From Billgrantia azerbaijanica (lineage in GTDB: Bacteria > Pseudomonadota > Gammaproteobacteria > Pseudomonadales > Halomonadaceae), in the NCBI GenBank assembly GCA_004551485.1, contig SBLD01000002.1:186001-250000 (forward strand): a stretch of DNA of 64,000 bases, written 5' to 3'. This document shows, one piece after another, positions 8,654 to 18,213 of the stretch. The translations under genes and the position numbers were made by a program. The number at the start of each line of letters is the position of its first letter. The first letter of the stretch is position 1. Under the pieces are notes generated by a model. That model saw only the letters and a program-made list of their open reading frames with translations, did not search any database and was not told the DNA's origin.

Positions 8654-8674
8654 GGGCCGCGCCAAGCGCGGCCC
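8654..8674 (-). terminator. First terminator hairpin after rplY
   Basis: A 9-bp perfect stem GGGCCGCGC/GCGCGGCCC with a 3-nt loop lies 14 nt past the rplY stop and is followed by TTT on the minus strand. It forms a tandem pair with the terminator at 8615-8643. Confidence 0.65.
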
Positions 8675-8687
8675 CGGGCAGTCGCGA

Positions 8688-9332
8688 TTACTCGGCGCTG
8701 CCTTCGCCTTCCTCGCCCTCGCCTTCGGCGCCTTCTTCGTCAGCGCCGCGGGTCTTGGGCTTGGTGATGCTCAGCACGGCGTTGTCGTGGTCCTCGCCCA
8801 GGGCGAGCTCGACCAGGCTGACACCGGCCGGCAGCGTGAGGTCGGAGAGGTGCAGGGTGGTGCCGAGCTCCACAGCGGCGATGTCGACCTCCAGGTAGTC
8901 GGGCAGGTCCTTGGGCAGGCAGCTCACCTCGACCTCGTTGGTGAGCACGTGCAGTTCGCCGCCCTGGTCCTTGATGCCCTTGCTCTTCTCCTCGCCGACG
9001 ACGTGCAGCGGCACGCGCAGGGTGATCTCGTGATCGGCGGCTACGCGCAGGAAGTCGGCGTGGGTGACCAGCGGCTTGTAGGGGTGACGCTGCAGGTCAC
9101 GCACCACCACCTGCTCGGCCTTGCCGTCCACCTTCAGGGTGATCACGGAGGAGAAGAAGGCTTCGTCCTCGATCGCCTTGTAGAAGCTGGTCTTGTCGAC
9201 GGCGATGGGCTGGGGGGCCTGCTCGCCACCGTAGACGATGGCCGGCACTTGCTCGTTCGCACGACGCAGGCGGCGGCTCGCACCTTTCCCCAGGTCGTTA
9301 CGAACGCTGGCGTTGAGTGTGTAGTCGGACAT
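8688..9332 (-). CDS. rplY: 50S ribosomal protein bL25 (long CTC form)
   Basis: A 214-aa 5S rRNA-binding ribosomal protein with the N-terminal bL25 domain (1-95) and the additional TL5/CTC beta domain (about 100-185). Residues from about 193 form an almost purely acidic tail (Glu/Asp/Gly), longer than in non-halophiles, which fits a salt-adapted proteome. It lies between prs and pth as in pseudomonads. Two terminators follow it. Confidence 0.96.
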   Translation of the reverse strand: MSDYTLNASVRNDLGKGASRRLRRANEQVPAIVYGGEQAPQPIAVDKTSFYKAIEDEAFFSSVITLKVDGKAEQVVVRDLQRHPYKPLVTHADFLRVAADHEITLRVPLHVVGEEKSKGIKDQGGELHVLTNEVEVSCLPKDLPDYLEVDIAAVELGTTLHLSDLTLPAGVSLVELALGEDHDNAVLSITKPKTRGADEEGAEGEGEEGEGSAE

Positions 9333-9401
9333 GGAAATGACCTCTTGCTGGCAAGATAAGGAAACGCTAGGGCCCGCGACCAGGCCCCAGCGCTCCGATG
9401 G

Positions 9402-9422
9402 CCCGGGCGTGGGACGCCCGGG
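9402..9422 (-). terminator. Hairpin between prs and rplY
   Basis: A perfect 9-bp GC stem (9402-9410 with 9414-9422) with a 3-nt loop begins 18 nt past the prs stop. There is no T-run, so partial termination or mRNA stabilisation is more likely than full termination. Confidence 0.5.
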
Positions 9423-9440
9423 ATGTGCGTCGCGCCGTGC

Positions 9441-10382
9441 TCAGTGGAACATGGCGCTGACGGATTCTTCGTTGCTGACGCGACGGATCGCCTCGGCGAT
9501 CAGGCCGGCGACGCTGAGCTGGCGGATTTTGCCGCTGCGGCGTGCCGTGTCGGAGAGCGGAATGGTATCGGTGACGACGACCTCGTCAAGCACCGAGCCG
9601 GTGATATTGTCCACGGCCGGACCGGAGAGGATCGGGTGGGTGGCGTAGGCCACCACGCGGCGCGCGCCGTGATCCTTCAGGGCATCGCCGGCCTTGCACA
9701 GGGTGCCGGCGGTATCGATCATGTCGTCCACCACCACGCAGGTGCGGTTCTCGATCTCGCCGATGATGTGCATCACCTGGGCCTGGTTGGCCTGGGGGCG
9801 GCGCTTGTCGATGATGGCGAGGTCGGCGTTGAGCTGCTTGGCGATGGCACGGGCCCGCACCACGCCGCCGACGTCCGGTGACACCACCACCAGGTCGTCG
9901 TAGTTCTGACGCTCGATGTCGTCGAGCAGGATCGGCGAGCCGTAGACGTTGTCCACCGGCACGTCGAAGAAACCCTGGATCTGGTCGGCGTGCAGGTCCA
10001 TGGTCATCACCCGGTCGACGCCGGCCTTGACCATGATGTCGGCGACCACCTTGGCGGAGATGGGCACGCGCGCGGAGCGCACGCGGCGATCCTGGCGGGC
10101 ATAGCCGAAGTAGGGCACGACGGCGGTGACCCTGGTGGCGGACGCCCGACGCAGGGCATCCGTCATCAGGATCAGTTCCATCAGGTTGTCGTTGGTCGGG
10201 GCGCAGGTGGACTGCAGGATGAAGATGTCCTTGCCGCGGACATTCTCGTTGATCTCGACTGCGATCTCGCCGTCGCTGAATTGCCCGACCGTAGCGTTGC
10301 CGAGGCGAGTATCGAGGCTCTCGGCAACCTTCTGGGCGAGTTCGGGATTGGCGTTCCCGGCGAAAACCATCAATTTTGACAC
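9441..10382 (-). CDS. prs: Ribose-phosphate pyrophosphokinase (PRPP synthetase)
   Basis: A 313-aa enzyme that makes 5-phosphoribosyl-1-pyrophosphate from ribose 5-phosphate and ATP for nucleotide, His, Trp and NAD synthesis. Seen are GNANPELA near the N-terminus, the substrate loop around [11 protein letters not shown] and the PRPP-binding [13 protein letters not shown]. The start is GTG at 10382 ([10 protein letters not shown] aligns with the usual MSKMMVF start), with AAGGTGG 7 nt upstream. tRNA-Gln lies just upstream in the same direction. Confidence 0.96.
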   Translation of the reverse strand: MSKLMVFAGNANPELAQKVAESLDTRLGNATVGQFSDGEIAVEINENVRGKDIFILQSTCAPTNDNLMELILMTDALRRASATRVTAVVPYFGYARQDRRVRSARVPISAKVVADIMVKAGVDRVMTMDLHADQIQGFFDVPVDNVYGSPILLDDIERQNYDDLVVVSPDVGGVVRARAIAKQLNADLAIIDKRRPQANQAQVMHIIGEIENRTCVVVDDMIDTAGTLCKAGDALKDHGARRVVAYATHPILSGPAVDNITGSVLDEVVVTDTIPLSDTARRSGKIRQLSVAGLIAEAIRRVSNEESVSAMFH

Positions 10383-10444
10383 GCGCAGCCACCTTTGCAG
10401 TGTTGGGTCTTCAGGGATCGGGTCGATGGTTGTCCGGGACGGAA

Positions 10445-10519
10445 TGGCTGGGGCAGGAGGATTCGAACCTCCGCATGGCGATACCAAAAACCGCTGCCTT
10501 ACCGCTTGGCTATGCCCCA
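10445..10519 (-). tRNA. tRNA-Gln(TTG)
   Basis: A 75-nt tRNA with acceptor arm TGGGGCA/TGCCCCA and encoded GCCA. Anticodon TTG sits in the loop TTTTGGT. It is embedded between ispE and prs on the same strand, as in pseudomonads, and is likely processed from the common transcript. Confidence 0.96.
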
Positions 10520-10580
10520 GCAGCCGGCTCCGCACCGGGTCGGTTCGGGATGCCGTCGCCTTGGCGCGCTGGCACGGCGA

Positions 10581-11435
10581 TCATCGACCCAGCGCAGCAT
10601 GGAGGGGCGAGCGATTCAGCCCGCGGGCCGCGAAGGCCGACCAGCCATCGGGCACCTCGGCCACGAGCCGCGCGGCTTCCGCCTCGCTTGGCAGCCGAGC
10701 GAAGACGCAGGCACCCGTACCGGTAAGCATGGCCGGTGCCCGTTCGCCTAGCCAGTCCAGCGCCGCGGCAACGGCCGGATAGAGCGCTCTGACGGTGGGC
10801 TCGCAGTCGTTGCGCCAGTCGGACGCTCCCCCCTGCAGTGCGCGCGCCATGGTAATCGGGGGGGTGTCGCGTGTCAATTGCGGCGCCCCGAACACCGCCG
10901 GCGTGGCGACCGTGACGCCGGGGTGGAGCACCACGAACCAGGGGGTGTCGAGCGCGACCGGGGTGAGCCGCTCGCCGATGCCCTCCGCCCAGGCGGCGTG
11001 GCCGTGCACGAAGACCGGCACGTCGGCGCCCAGGGCGAGCCCGAGGGCGGCCAGGCGCTCGAGGTCGAGCCCGAGCCCCCACAGCCGATCGAGGCCGAGC
11101 AGGGCGGTGGCGGCATTGGAGCTGCCGCCGCCCAGGCCTCCGCCCAGGGGCAGGCGCTTGTCGAGGTGGATGTCGGCGCCGAGCCGACAGCCGCTTGCGG
11201 CCTGCAGCCGGCGTGCGGCGCGCACGATCAGGTTCTCCTCGGCGGCCACGCCGGGCAGCGTCGGAGCGAGGTGGATCTCGCCGTCGTCGCGCCGCCGGAA
11301 GTGCAGGGTGTCGCCATGGTCGAGGAACTGGAACAGCGTCTGCAGCGCGTGGTAGCCGTCGGGGCGACGGCCAACGATGTGCAGCAGGCGGTTGAGCTTG
11401 GCCGGCGCCGGCAGCGTCAGGGGGGCGGCAGGCAT
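10581..11435 (-). CDS. ispE: 4-diphosphocytidyl-2-C-methyl-D-erythritol kinase
   Basis: A 284-aa GHMP kinase that phosphorylates the 2-hydroxyl of CDP-methylerythritol, the fourth step of the MEP isoprenoid pathway. Motif 1 is PAPAKLNRLLHI and the ATP-binding glycine-rich loop is LPLGGGLGGGSSNAAT; a late glycine motif is MLTGTGACVFA. It starts 4 nt after the lolB stop, so the two are co-translated. Confidence 0.96.
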   Translation of the reverse strand: MPAAPLTLPAPAKLNRLLHIVGRRPDGYHALQTLFQFLDHGDTLHFRRRDDGEIHLAPTLPGVAAEENLIVRAARRLQAASGCRLGADIHLDKRLPLGGGLGGGSSNAATALLGLDRLWGLGLDLERLAALGLALGADVPVFVHGHAAWAEGIGERLTPVALDTPWFVVLHPGVTVATPAVFGAPQLTRDTPPITMARALQGGASDWRNDCEPTVRALYPAVAAALDWLGERAPAMLTGTGACVFARLPSEAEAARLVAEVPDGWSAFAARGLNRSPLHAALGR

Positions 11436-11439
11436 CGGC

Positions 11440-12069
11440 TCAGCTCTCGTCGAGGCTCGGACGCCACTCGTTGACCACCAGGGTCACACGCATCTCGTCG
11501 TAGGTCATTACCAGGCGGCGCGGCAGCCACAGGGAGGCCACTTGCGTCCAGTCGCGATACTCGATCGCCCAGCCGTCCTGCTGCAGGTGGCGCGGGAAGC
11601 CCAGTTCATCGGTCTCCAGGCGGTAGGTGCGCTCGGGCGCCGGCAGGCCGCGGATCCAGTCGCCTAGTGCGCCCACCGGCAGCGACCAGCCGAGCTGCTC
11701 GCGCATCAGCGCCTCGGGGGTTTCGGCTTCGAAGCGGCCCTCGGCGGTGGTCAGCGTGAAGCGCCCCTCGCGCCCCTCGAGCAGGTTGCGGCCACTGCCG
11801 AAGGGGCCGCTGATCAGCAGGCGATAGTAGTGGGGGTACTGGCTCCAGTCGAGGTTGGCGCTGGTGGACTCCTCGGGGGTGCGCAGGCCGGCCTTGCCGA
11901 TCAGGGTCCAGGTGTCCAGTGCCTCGACGCGCGCCTGCTGCGCCTCCCAGCCGCCGGGCTGGCGATCGCCTTCCGGCGTGGCGGGGCGGCCGGCGCAGCC
12001 GGCGAGCAGGGCGAGGGCCAGGGCGACGGGCAGCAGGCGCGGGGCGCTGGCGGGAAGCGGCATGGTCAT
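11440..12069 (-). CDS. lolB: Outer-membrane lipoprotein insertion protein LolB
   Basis: A 209-aa outer-membrane lipoprotein that receives lipoproteins from LolA and inserts them in the outer membrane. A signal peptide ends in the lipobox LLAGC with C25 as the lipidated residue. The mature part matches LolB (WEAQQARVEALDTWTLIGKAG and the following beta-barrel half). Its ATG overlaps the stop of the TPR gene (ATGA). Upstream of ispE is its usual position. Confidence 0.93.
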   Translation of the reverse strand: MTMPLPASAPRLLPVALALALLAGCAGRPATPEGDRQPGGWEAQQARVEALDTWTLIGKAGLRTPEESTSANLDWSQYPHYYRLLISGPFGSGRNLLEGREGRFTLTTAEGRFEAETPEALMREQLGWSLPVGALGDWIRGLPAPERTYRLETDELGFPRHLQQDGWAIEYRDWTQVASLWLPRRLVMTYDEMRVTLVVNEWRPSLDES

Positions 12070-13874
12070 GTCTCGTCCGGGTGGGGCGTGTCAGGGGCGA
12101 GCGCGGGAATGCGCTCGAGCAGGTCGTCGAGCGTCGGGCGTGGAGCGTAACGCTCGAGGGCCTCCTCGACCAGGGCGCGCGCCTCGCGGCGGCGCTCGAG
12201 GACCCACAGCACCTCAGCGAGGTGGGCGGCGACCTCCTGGTCGGGCATGGCAGCGTAGGCGCGCTCCAGCCACGGCAGCGCCTGCTCCGGGGCGCCGAGA
12301 CGGTAGTGGACCCAGCCGAGGCTGTCGAGGATGGCGGCGTTGCCCGGCTCGAGCGCGTGGGCACGCTCGATCAGTTCGCGGGCCTCCTCGAGGCGTCCCT
12401 CGATGTCGAGGTCGGCCAGGGTATAGCCCAGGGCGTTCAGGGCGGTGGCGTGGTCGGGGTTGCGCTCGATGATGCGCCGCAGGTCGCGCTCCATGCCCTC
12501 GAGGTCGTCCTGTTGCCAGGCACGCATGGCGCGCAGGTAGCGCAGCGATTCGTCGTCGGGGTTGCGCGCGAGCTCGCGGTCGAGCAGTGCGTCGGCCGCC
12601 TCCGTGAGGCCCTGCTCGTCGAGCAGCTCCACCTCGAGGGCGACCAGGTCCGAGTGGTGCTCCTCGTGGCGCAGGCGCTCGGTGTGCAGGAAGGCACGGG
12701 CGTCCAGCAGTCGATCATCGTCGATCAGCATCTGGGCGGCGCGCAGCCGGGCGCGCAGGAACTCATCGCCCGGTGCCACCTGGCGGTAATAGAGGAGGGC
12801 GTTGTCGATCTCGCCCTCCTCCTCGGCGATGGCGCCCAGCAGGTAGAAGCTGGCAGGCGGGGGCTGGTCGGCGCCGGTCAGCGGCAGCAGCAGGCGGCGG
12901 GCCGGCTCCAGGTAGCCTTTCTCGAGGTAGAGCTGGGCCAGCGCCAGGCGCAGCTCGTCGCCTCCGGCGTGCTCCTCGAGCAGGGCGTCGGTGCGCGTCT
13001 CGGCGGCGGCCACGTTGCCCAGCGCCAGCTCGGCCTGGGCGAGCAGGAGGACGAAGCGCGGATCGCCCGGGGCGACCTCCAGGCCGCGCCGGGCGGCGTC
13101 CTGCGCGCGAGCAGGATGGCCGGCCTCGAGGGCCAGCTGGGCACGGGTGAACCACACCGCCGGCAGCTCCGGATGCTCGCGTGCCAGGACCGCGAGACGC
13201 GCATCGGCACGCCGCGCCTGGCCGGTGGCCGCTTCGAGCATGGCCAGGGCCAGCTCGGCGTCGTAGCGCTGTGCCAGGTCGCCGGCCTGGTCGAGGAAGG
13301 TCGCGAGACGCTCGCGCAGCGCGGTCAGGTCGGCGCCGGACTCGATCGCCAGCTCCGCGAGCCCCGTCAGGTCGGCCTGGTCGCCGCGCTCGACGAGGCG
13401 CAGCCGCTGCTCGAGGGCAGCGACCCAGTCACCGCGCTGCAGGGCGAGGCCGGCGAGCAGACGGATCGGTGCCTCGGCGTCGGGGTCGAGGTCCTGCCAG
13501 CGCTCCACGGCCTCCTCGACGAGCAGTGGGTCGTTGCTGAAACGGGCGGCCAGGGTGGCGCGCTCGGCCAGAGCGGGGAGGCGATGGCGCTCGGCCATCT
13601 CCAGGTACTCCCGGGAGGCGCGACGATAGTCGCCGCGCTGGCCGGCGAATTCCGCGAGCAGCAGTGACGACAGGCTCTCGGCGTCGAGCCCCTCCTCGAT
13701 GGGCGGCGCCGAGGCCAGCGGGTCCTCCTCCGGGGAGGGGGCATCAGCGGGGGAGGGCAGACTCTGGCAGCCGGCCAGCAGGGCGACCAGACCGAACGCA
13801 GCCAGCCCGTGGCGCCATCCGTGGCCGAGTCCTTGAGAGCGAGGGCGTATCACCGCGGGGGGGCTAAAGGGCAT
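12066..13874 (-). CDS. TPR-repeat lipoprotein
   Basis: A 602-aa predicted outer-membrane lipoprotein with a signal peptide and lipobox (VALLAGC near residue 35), followed by an acidic linker and repeated tetratricopeptide helices over most of its length. The clearest repeats lie near the C-terminus (for example NPDHATALNALGYTLADL and PGNAAILDSLGWVHYRLG). Pseudomonads carry a similar TPR protein upstream of lolB; its function is not established. The start at MPFSPP has GGACGGGA upstream, and an alternative Met lies 15 nt earlier (13889). It is coupled to lolB by a 4-nt overlap. Confidence 0.85.
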   Translation of the reverse strand: MPFSPPAVIRPRSQGLGHGWRHGLAAFGLVALLAGCQSLPSPADAPSPEEDPLASAPPIEEGLDAESLSSLLLAEFAGQRGDYRRASREYLEMAERHRLPALAERATLAARFSNDPLLVEEAVERWQDLDPDAEAPIRLLAGLALQRGDWVAALEQRLRLVERGDQADLTGLAELAIESGADLTALRERLATFLDQAGDLAQRYDAELALAMLEAATGQARRADARLAVLAREHPELPAVWFTRAQLALEAGHPARAQDAARRGLEVAPGDPRFVLLLAQAELALGNVAAAETRTDALLEEHAGGDELRLALAQLYLEKGYLEPARRLLLPLTGADQPPPASFYLLGAIAEEEGEIDNALLYYRQVAPGDEFLRARLRAAQMLIDDDRLLDARAFLHTERLRHEEHHSDLVALEVELLDEQGLTEAADALLDRELARNPDDESLRYLRAMRAWQQDDLEGMERDLRRIIERNPDHATALNALGYTLADLDIEGRLEEARELIERAHALEPGNAAILDSLGWVHYRLGAPEQALPWLERAYAAMPDQEVAAHLAEVLWVLERRREARALVEEALERYAPRPTLDDLLERIPALAPDTPHPDET

Positions 13875-14027
13875 GCGAATCCCGTCCATAAGACCGAGGC
13901 CCCAGCATACCGGCTCGGACGCGGCGGGCAAAGCCACGGCATCGCGACACCGCCACGGCAGTGAGATGAGTTCTTGCGGTAAATCAATGTTGCGCGGTCG
14001 CCGCCTGGCGCCGGTACAGCCAGGCTG

Positions 14028-14036
14028 TGGTAGAAT
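14028..14036 (+). promoter_or_regulatory. Extended -10 promoter candidate for hemA
   Basis: TGGTAGAAT gives a TGn extended -10 (TAGAAT at 14031-14036), 62 nt upstream of hemA, with no good -35. It fits expression of the hemA-prfA-prmC operon. Confidence 0.45.
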
Positions 14037-14098
14037 TCAGCGCCGCAGAGGCGGACTTTTTCGGACCGCCGGACACACTACGCGAAGACGCCTGACGC

Positions 14099-15364
14099 AT
14101 GACGCTTCTTGCCCTTGGTATCAATCACAAGACGGCCACCGTCGCCGTTCGCGAACGGGTCGCCTTCACGCCACCGCAACTGGAGTCGGCACTCGGCCAG
14201 CTGCGCGGCATGCCCGAGGTGCGGGAAGCCGCCGTGCTGTCGACCTGCAATCGCACGGAACTCTACTGCATCACCGAATCCAGCGGCGAAAAGCCGATCC
14301 TCGACTGGCTGAGCGACTTCCACGGCCTGCCCGTGGATGACCTTTCCCACTGCGCCTACCACTACCTGGACAACGAGGCCGCGCGTCACCTGATGCGGGT
14401 GGCCGTGGGGCTCGACTCCATGGTGCTGGGCGAGCCGCAGATCCTCGGCCAGCTCAAGGAGGCCTACCAGTCGGCCCGCAACGCCCAGGGACTGGGCGGT
14501 GAGCTGGAGCTGCTCTTCCAGCACACCTTCGCGGTGGCCAAGCAGGTGCGCACCCGCACCGGCATCGGCCAGAACCCGGTGTCGGTGGCCTATGCCGCGG
14601 TGAGCCTGGCCAGCCGCATCTTCGACGACTTCGGTCGCTCGCGGGCGCTGCTGATCGGCGCCGGCGAGACCATCGAGCTGGTGGCCCGCCACCTGCGCGA
14701 GGCCGGCGTGCGCGAGATGATCGTCGCCAACCGCACGCGGGAACGGGCCGAGGGGCTCGCCGGCGAGTTCCACGCCGAGGCGATCTCGCTCAACGAGATT
14801 CCCGAGGCCCTGCCGCGCGCGGACATCGTCATCTCCTCCACGGCGGCCCCCCTGCCGATCCTCGGCAAGGGCATGGTCGAGCGGGCGCTGAAGAAGCGTC
14901 GCCACCGCCCGATCTTCATGGTCGACATCGCCGTGCCGCGCGACATCGAGCCGGAGGTGGGGGAGCTCGACGACGTCTTCCTCTATACCGTCGATGACCT
15001 CAACGAGGTGATCCAGGAGAACCGCCACCGCCGTCAGGCGGCCGCCGACCAGGCCGAGTCGCTGATCGAGCACGGCGTCAGCGTCTGGCTGCACGAGCGA
15101 CGCGTTCGCAGCAGCGGCGAGTTGATCCGCCGCTATCGCGACCAGGCCACCGGCCTGCGCGAGCTGTCCGAGCAGCAGGCGCTGGCCCGCCTGGCCCGCG
15201 GCGAGGATCCGGAGAGCGTGGTGCGGCTGCTGGCCCACCAGCTGACCAATCGCCTGCTGCACCGCCCCACGGTGGCCATGCGCGAGGCGTCGGGCGGCGA
15301 GCGCCAGGACCTGCTGGCCGCCGCCGAGGCGCTGCTGCTCGATTCCCCTTCCCCGAAACCCTGA
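14099..15364 (+). CDS. hemA: Glutamyl-tRNA reductase
   Basis: A 421-aa enzyme that reduces glutamyl-tRNA(Glu) with NADPH to glutamate-1-semialdehyde, the committed step of C5 tetrapyrrole synthesis. The N-terminus is [17 protein letters not shown], the catalytic Cys is C50 in LSTCNRTE (same number as in E. coli), and the NADPH-binding loop is [12 protein letters not shown] at about 182. It is the first gene of hemA-prfA-prmC, 11 nt ahead of prfA, and divergent from the TPR-lolB run. Confidence 0.97.
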   Translation: MTLLALGINHKTATVAVRERVAFTPPQLESALGQLRGMPEVREAAVLSTCNRTELYCITESSGEKPILDWLSDFHGLPVDDLSHCAYHYLDNEAARHLMRVAVGLDSMVLGEPQILGQLKEAYQSARNAQGLGGELELLFQHTFAVAKQVRTRTGIGQNPVSVAYAAVSLASRIFDDFGRSRALLIGAGETIELVARHLREAGVREMIVANRTRERAEGLAGEFHAEAISLNEIPEALPRADIVISSTAAPLPILGKGMVERALKKRRHRPIFMVDIAVPRDIEPEVGELDDVFLYTVDDLNEVIQENRHRRQAAADQAESLIEHGVSVWLHERRVRSSGELIRRYRDQATGLRELSEQQALARLARGEDPESVVRLLAHQLTNRLLHRPTVAMREASGGERQDLLAAAEALLLDSPSPKP

Positions 15365-15375
15365 CAGGACACGCC

Positions 15376-16467
15376 ATGAAAGCGACCCTGCGTCAGCGCC
15401 TCGACGCCTTCGTCGAGCGCTTCGAGGAGCTTGCCGCCCTGCTGGCGGAGCCCGAGGTGATCAGCGATCAACGGCGCTTTCGCGACTACTCGCGCGAATA
15501 CGCCGAACTCGAGCCGCTGGTGGAAGCCTGGCGCGACTACCGCGCGACGGAGGCCGACCTGGAGGCGGCCGACGAGCTGGCCGCCGACAGCGATGCCGAG
15601 ATGCGCGAGCTGGCCGAGCTGGAGCTCGCCGAGGGGCGTGACAAGCTCGAGGCCCTGGAGGTGCGGCTCAAGCAGTTGCTTCTTCCCAGGGACCCCGACG
15701 ACCAGCGCAATGTCTTCCTCGAGATCCGCGCCGGCACCGGCGGCGACGAGGCGGCGCTGTTCGCCGGCGATCTGTTCCGCATGTATTCGCGCTATGCCGA
15801 GCAGCACGGCTGGAAGGTCGAGGTGGTCAGCGCCAATCCCGGCGAGCAGGGCGGCTACAAGGAGATCATCTCGCGCATCAAGGGCGAGGGGGTCTATGCG
15901 CGCCTCAAGTTCGAGTCCGGCGCGCACCGCGTGCAGCGCGTGCCGGCCACCGAGTCGCAGGGGCGGATCCACACCTCGGCCTGCACCGTGGCGGTGATGC
16001 CGGAGGCCGATGAGGTGGGCGACATCGACATCAACCCGGCCGACCTGCGCGTGGACACCTTCCGCTCCAGCGGCGCCGGCGGACAGCACGTCAACACCAC
16101 CGACTCCGCGATCCGCCTCACCCACCTGCCCACCGGCGTGGTGGTGGAGTGCCAGGAGGAGCGCAGCCAGCACAAGAATCGCGCCAAGGCGATGTCGCTG
16201 CTCGCTGCCAAGCTCAAGCAGAGTGCCGTCGACAGCCAGCGCCAGCAGCAGGCCGATGCGCGCCGCTCGCTGGTCGGCTCCGGCGATCGCAGCGAACGCA
16301 TCCGCACCTACAACTTTCCCCAGGGGCGCATCACCGATCACCGCATCAACCTCACCCTCTACAAGCTCGCCGAGGTGGTCTCCGGCGAGCAGCTCGACGA
16401 GGTGGTCGAGCCGCTGATCCACGAGTACCAGGCCGAGCAGCTCGCCGCCCTGCAGCAGGAGGCCTGA
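15376..16467 (+). CDS. prfA: Peptide chain release factor 1
   Basis: A 363-aa class I release factor that reads UAA and UAG. The codon-recognition tripeptide PAT is at 190-192 and the GGQ peptidyl-hydrolysis motif at 235-237 ([10 protein letters not shown]), the Gln being the PrmC methylation target. It overlaps the next small AUG by one base and is followed 16 nt later by the prmC GTG. Confidence 0.98.
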   Translation: MKATLRQRLDAFVERFEELAALLAEPEVISDQRRFRDYSREYAELEPLVEAWRDYRATEADLEAADELAADSDAEMRELAELELAEGRDKLEALEVRLKQLLLPRDPDDQRNVFLEIRAGTGGDEAALFAGDLFRMYSRYAEQHGWKVEVVSANPGEQGGYKEIISRIKGEGVYARLKFESGAHRVQRVPATESQGRIHTSACTVAVMPEADEVGDIDINPADLRVDTFRSSGAGGQHVNTTDSAIRLTHLPTGVVVECQEERSQHKNRAKAMSLLAAKLKQSAVDSQRQQQADARRSLVGSGDRSERIRTYNFPQGRITDHRINLTLYKLAEVVSGEQLDEVVEPLIHEYQAEQLAALQQEA

Positions 16468-16483
16468 TGTGCCGGGAGGAATA

Positions 16484-17344
16484 GTGCGTCTCGACACGCT
16501 GCTGGCGCGGGCGGCGGCGCGGTTGGCGGCCGCCGGCTCGCCGACTCCGCGGCTCGACGCCGAGGTGCTGCTCTGCCACGCGCTGGGGTGCGACCGCACC
16601 TGGCTCTACACCTGGGGCGACCGCGCGGCGCCGACCGTGGCGCGGGCGCGCTTCGAGGCGCTCCTCGCGGCGCGCGCCGGCGGCCAGCCGGTGGCCTACC
16701 TCACCGGCACGCGCGAGTTCTGGGGGCTGCCCCTGGCGACCCATCCCAGCACCCTGATTCCGCGCCCGGACACCGAGACGCTGGTCGAAGCGGCCCTGGC
16801 GCTCGCCACCGCCGAGACGGGGCGGCTGCTCGACCTGGGCACGGGGACCGGCGCCATCGCCCTGGCGCTGGCCAGCGAGCGTCCCGGCTGGCACGTGCTG
16901 GGCGTCGACATCCGCCCCGAGGCGGTGGCGCTCGCGCGGCACAATGCCGAGCGGCTTTCCATCGCCAATGCGTCGTTTCGCGAGAGCGACTGGTTCGCGG
17001 CCCTGGTCGACGAGAGTGGCGGCGAGCGTTTCGACCTGATCGTCGCCAACCCGCCCTATGTCGCCGAGGACGACCCTCACCTGATCCAAGGCGACGTGCG
17101 CTTCGAGCCGGTGAGCGCCCTGGTGGCCGGTCCCGACGGCCTGGCCGATTTGCGTCATCTCGTCACCGCCGCGCGCGCCCACCTCGTGCCGGGGGGCTGG
17201 CTCGCCCTGGAGCATGGCCACGACCAGGCGGCGGCCGTGCGCGACCTGCTGACCGCGGCCGACTACACGGCCGTGACGAGCCGCTGCGACCTGGCCGGCC
17301 ACGAGCGGGTGACGCTGGGACGGGCGATGGCCGGCGAGCATTGA
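16484..17344 (+). CDS. prmC: Release-factor glutamine N5-methyltransferase
   Basis: A 286-aa SAM-dependent enzyme that methylates the GGQ glutamine of RF1 and RF2. The SAM-binding loop is LDLGTGTGAIALALA and the catalytic motif is NPPY in IVANPPYVAEDDPHL. I chose the GTG at 16484 because GGGAGGA lies just upstream; a GTG at 16469 in the same frame is possible. A five-codon AUG frame (16467-16484) overlaps the prfA stop and ends inside this start region. Confidence 0.95.
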   Translation: MRLDTLLARAAARLAAAGSPTPRLDAEVLLCHALGCDRTWLYTWGDRAAPTVARARFEALLAARAGGQPVAYLTGTREFWGLPLATHPSTLIPRPDTETLVEAALALATAETGRLLDLGTGTGAIALALASERPGWHVLGVDIRPEAVALARHNAERLSIANASFRESDWFAALVDESGGERFDLIVANPPYVAEDDPHLIQGDVRFEPVSALVAGPDGLADLRHLVTAARAHLVPGGWLALEHGHDQAAAVRDLLTAADYTAVTSRCDLAGHERVTLGRAMAGEH

Positions 17345-17712
17345 GGCCAAGGCAATGGCAGTTGGGGGCAGGTCGCGAAACGCCGGGAGGCAGGTCGAAG
17401 CGAAGGTCTTTTTCCAGGGATGGAAAAAGTAGCGCCCAGGGAAGGGATTGCAGCGCCTTCGCGGAGACCTGCTCCCGGCCCGGCCCCGCTATGCGAGCAC
17501 TGAGACGTTAACTGCGCCGCCCCGCCGTTGAGAGCCGGCCACTGGAGGCGCGGGCGCCCACTGTGGTACACCTGTACAGAAAAAATTATTGGCAGTCGGC
17601 GCGATTCCGAGACTGAACACCAATCGTTTGCTTCGGCAACGTGGTTTTTCAGGCGAATCACCTGCAGCGTCGATGTCCTTCCACCCACTCTGATCGGTGT
17701 ATCCAACCCACA
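17345..17712 (+). other. Non-coding interval prmC-lrp
   Basis: This 368-nt gap holds the hairpin element copy B (17383-17478), then about 230 nt with no gene. An AT-rich stretch (CAGAAAAAATTATTGG, about 17577) stands out against the GC-rich surroundings and could be an Lrp or promoter region for lrp. I could not assign a clear -35/-10 pair. Confidence 0.5.
17383..17478 (-). repeat. Interspersed long-hairpin element, copy B
   Basis: Same family as copies A and C but in the opposite orientation. The outer arms are CCGGGAGGCAGGTC (17383-17396) and GACCTGCTCCCGG (17466-17478). Next inward, CGAAGG faces CCTTCG, and the inner hairpin is CTTTTTCCA/TGGAAAAAG. It follows prmC. Confidence 0.75.
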
Positions 17713-18213
17713 ATGAAAGCCAAGACCCGCTCGCTCGACCGTATCGACCTCAAGATCCTGCGCTGTCTGCAGGAGAACGCCCGTATTTCCTACGTGGACC
17801 TGGCGGCCCAGGTGGGGCTTTCCACCACCCCCTGCCTGGAGCGCGTCAAGCGCCTCGAGCGGGCCGGCATCATTCGCGGCTATCGCGCCCTGCTCGATCC
17901 CCGCGCGCTCAAGGCCAACCTGCTGGTGTTCGTGGAGATCAGCCTGGAGACCCAGTCGCCGGCGGTGTTCGACGAGTTCCGTCGGGCCGTGGCGCGGCTG
18001 CCGCAGATCCAGGAGTGCCACCTCGTCTCGGGGCAGTTCGACTACATTCTCAAGTGTCGCATCCCGGAGATGTCGGCCTACCGCCAGTTGCTCGGCGACG
18101 TGGTGCTGACCCTGCCGGGCGTCAAGGAGTCCAAGAGCTACGTGGTGATGGAGGAGGTCAAGGAGGAGTTCTCCCTCTACGTGCCCGACATCGAGGAACT
18201 CGAGAGCAAGTGA
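17713..18213 (+). CDS. lrp: Leucine-responsive regulatory protein Lrp
   Basis: A 166-aa global regulator of the Lrp/AsnC family, close to E. coli Lrp along its length. The HTH covers about residues 8-55, with VGLSTTPCLERVKRLERAG as recognition region, and the RAM ligand domain follows from about 65, containing IQECHLVSGQFDYILK and ending in SYVVMEEVKEE. The start is the Met of MKAKTRS. Its stop overlaps the moeB start by one base (TGATG), so moeB translation is probably coupled to it. Confidence 0.93.
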   Translation: MKAKTRSLDRIDLKILRCLQENARISYVDLAAQVGLSTTPCLERVKRLERAGIIRGYRALLDPRALKANLLVFVEISLETQSPAVFDEFRRAVARLPQIQECHLVSGQFDYILKCRIPEMSAYRQLLGDVVLTLPGVKESKSYVVMEEVKEEFSLYVPDIEELESK

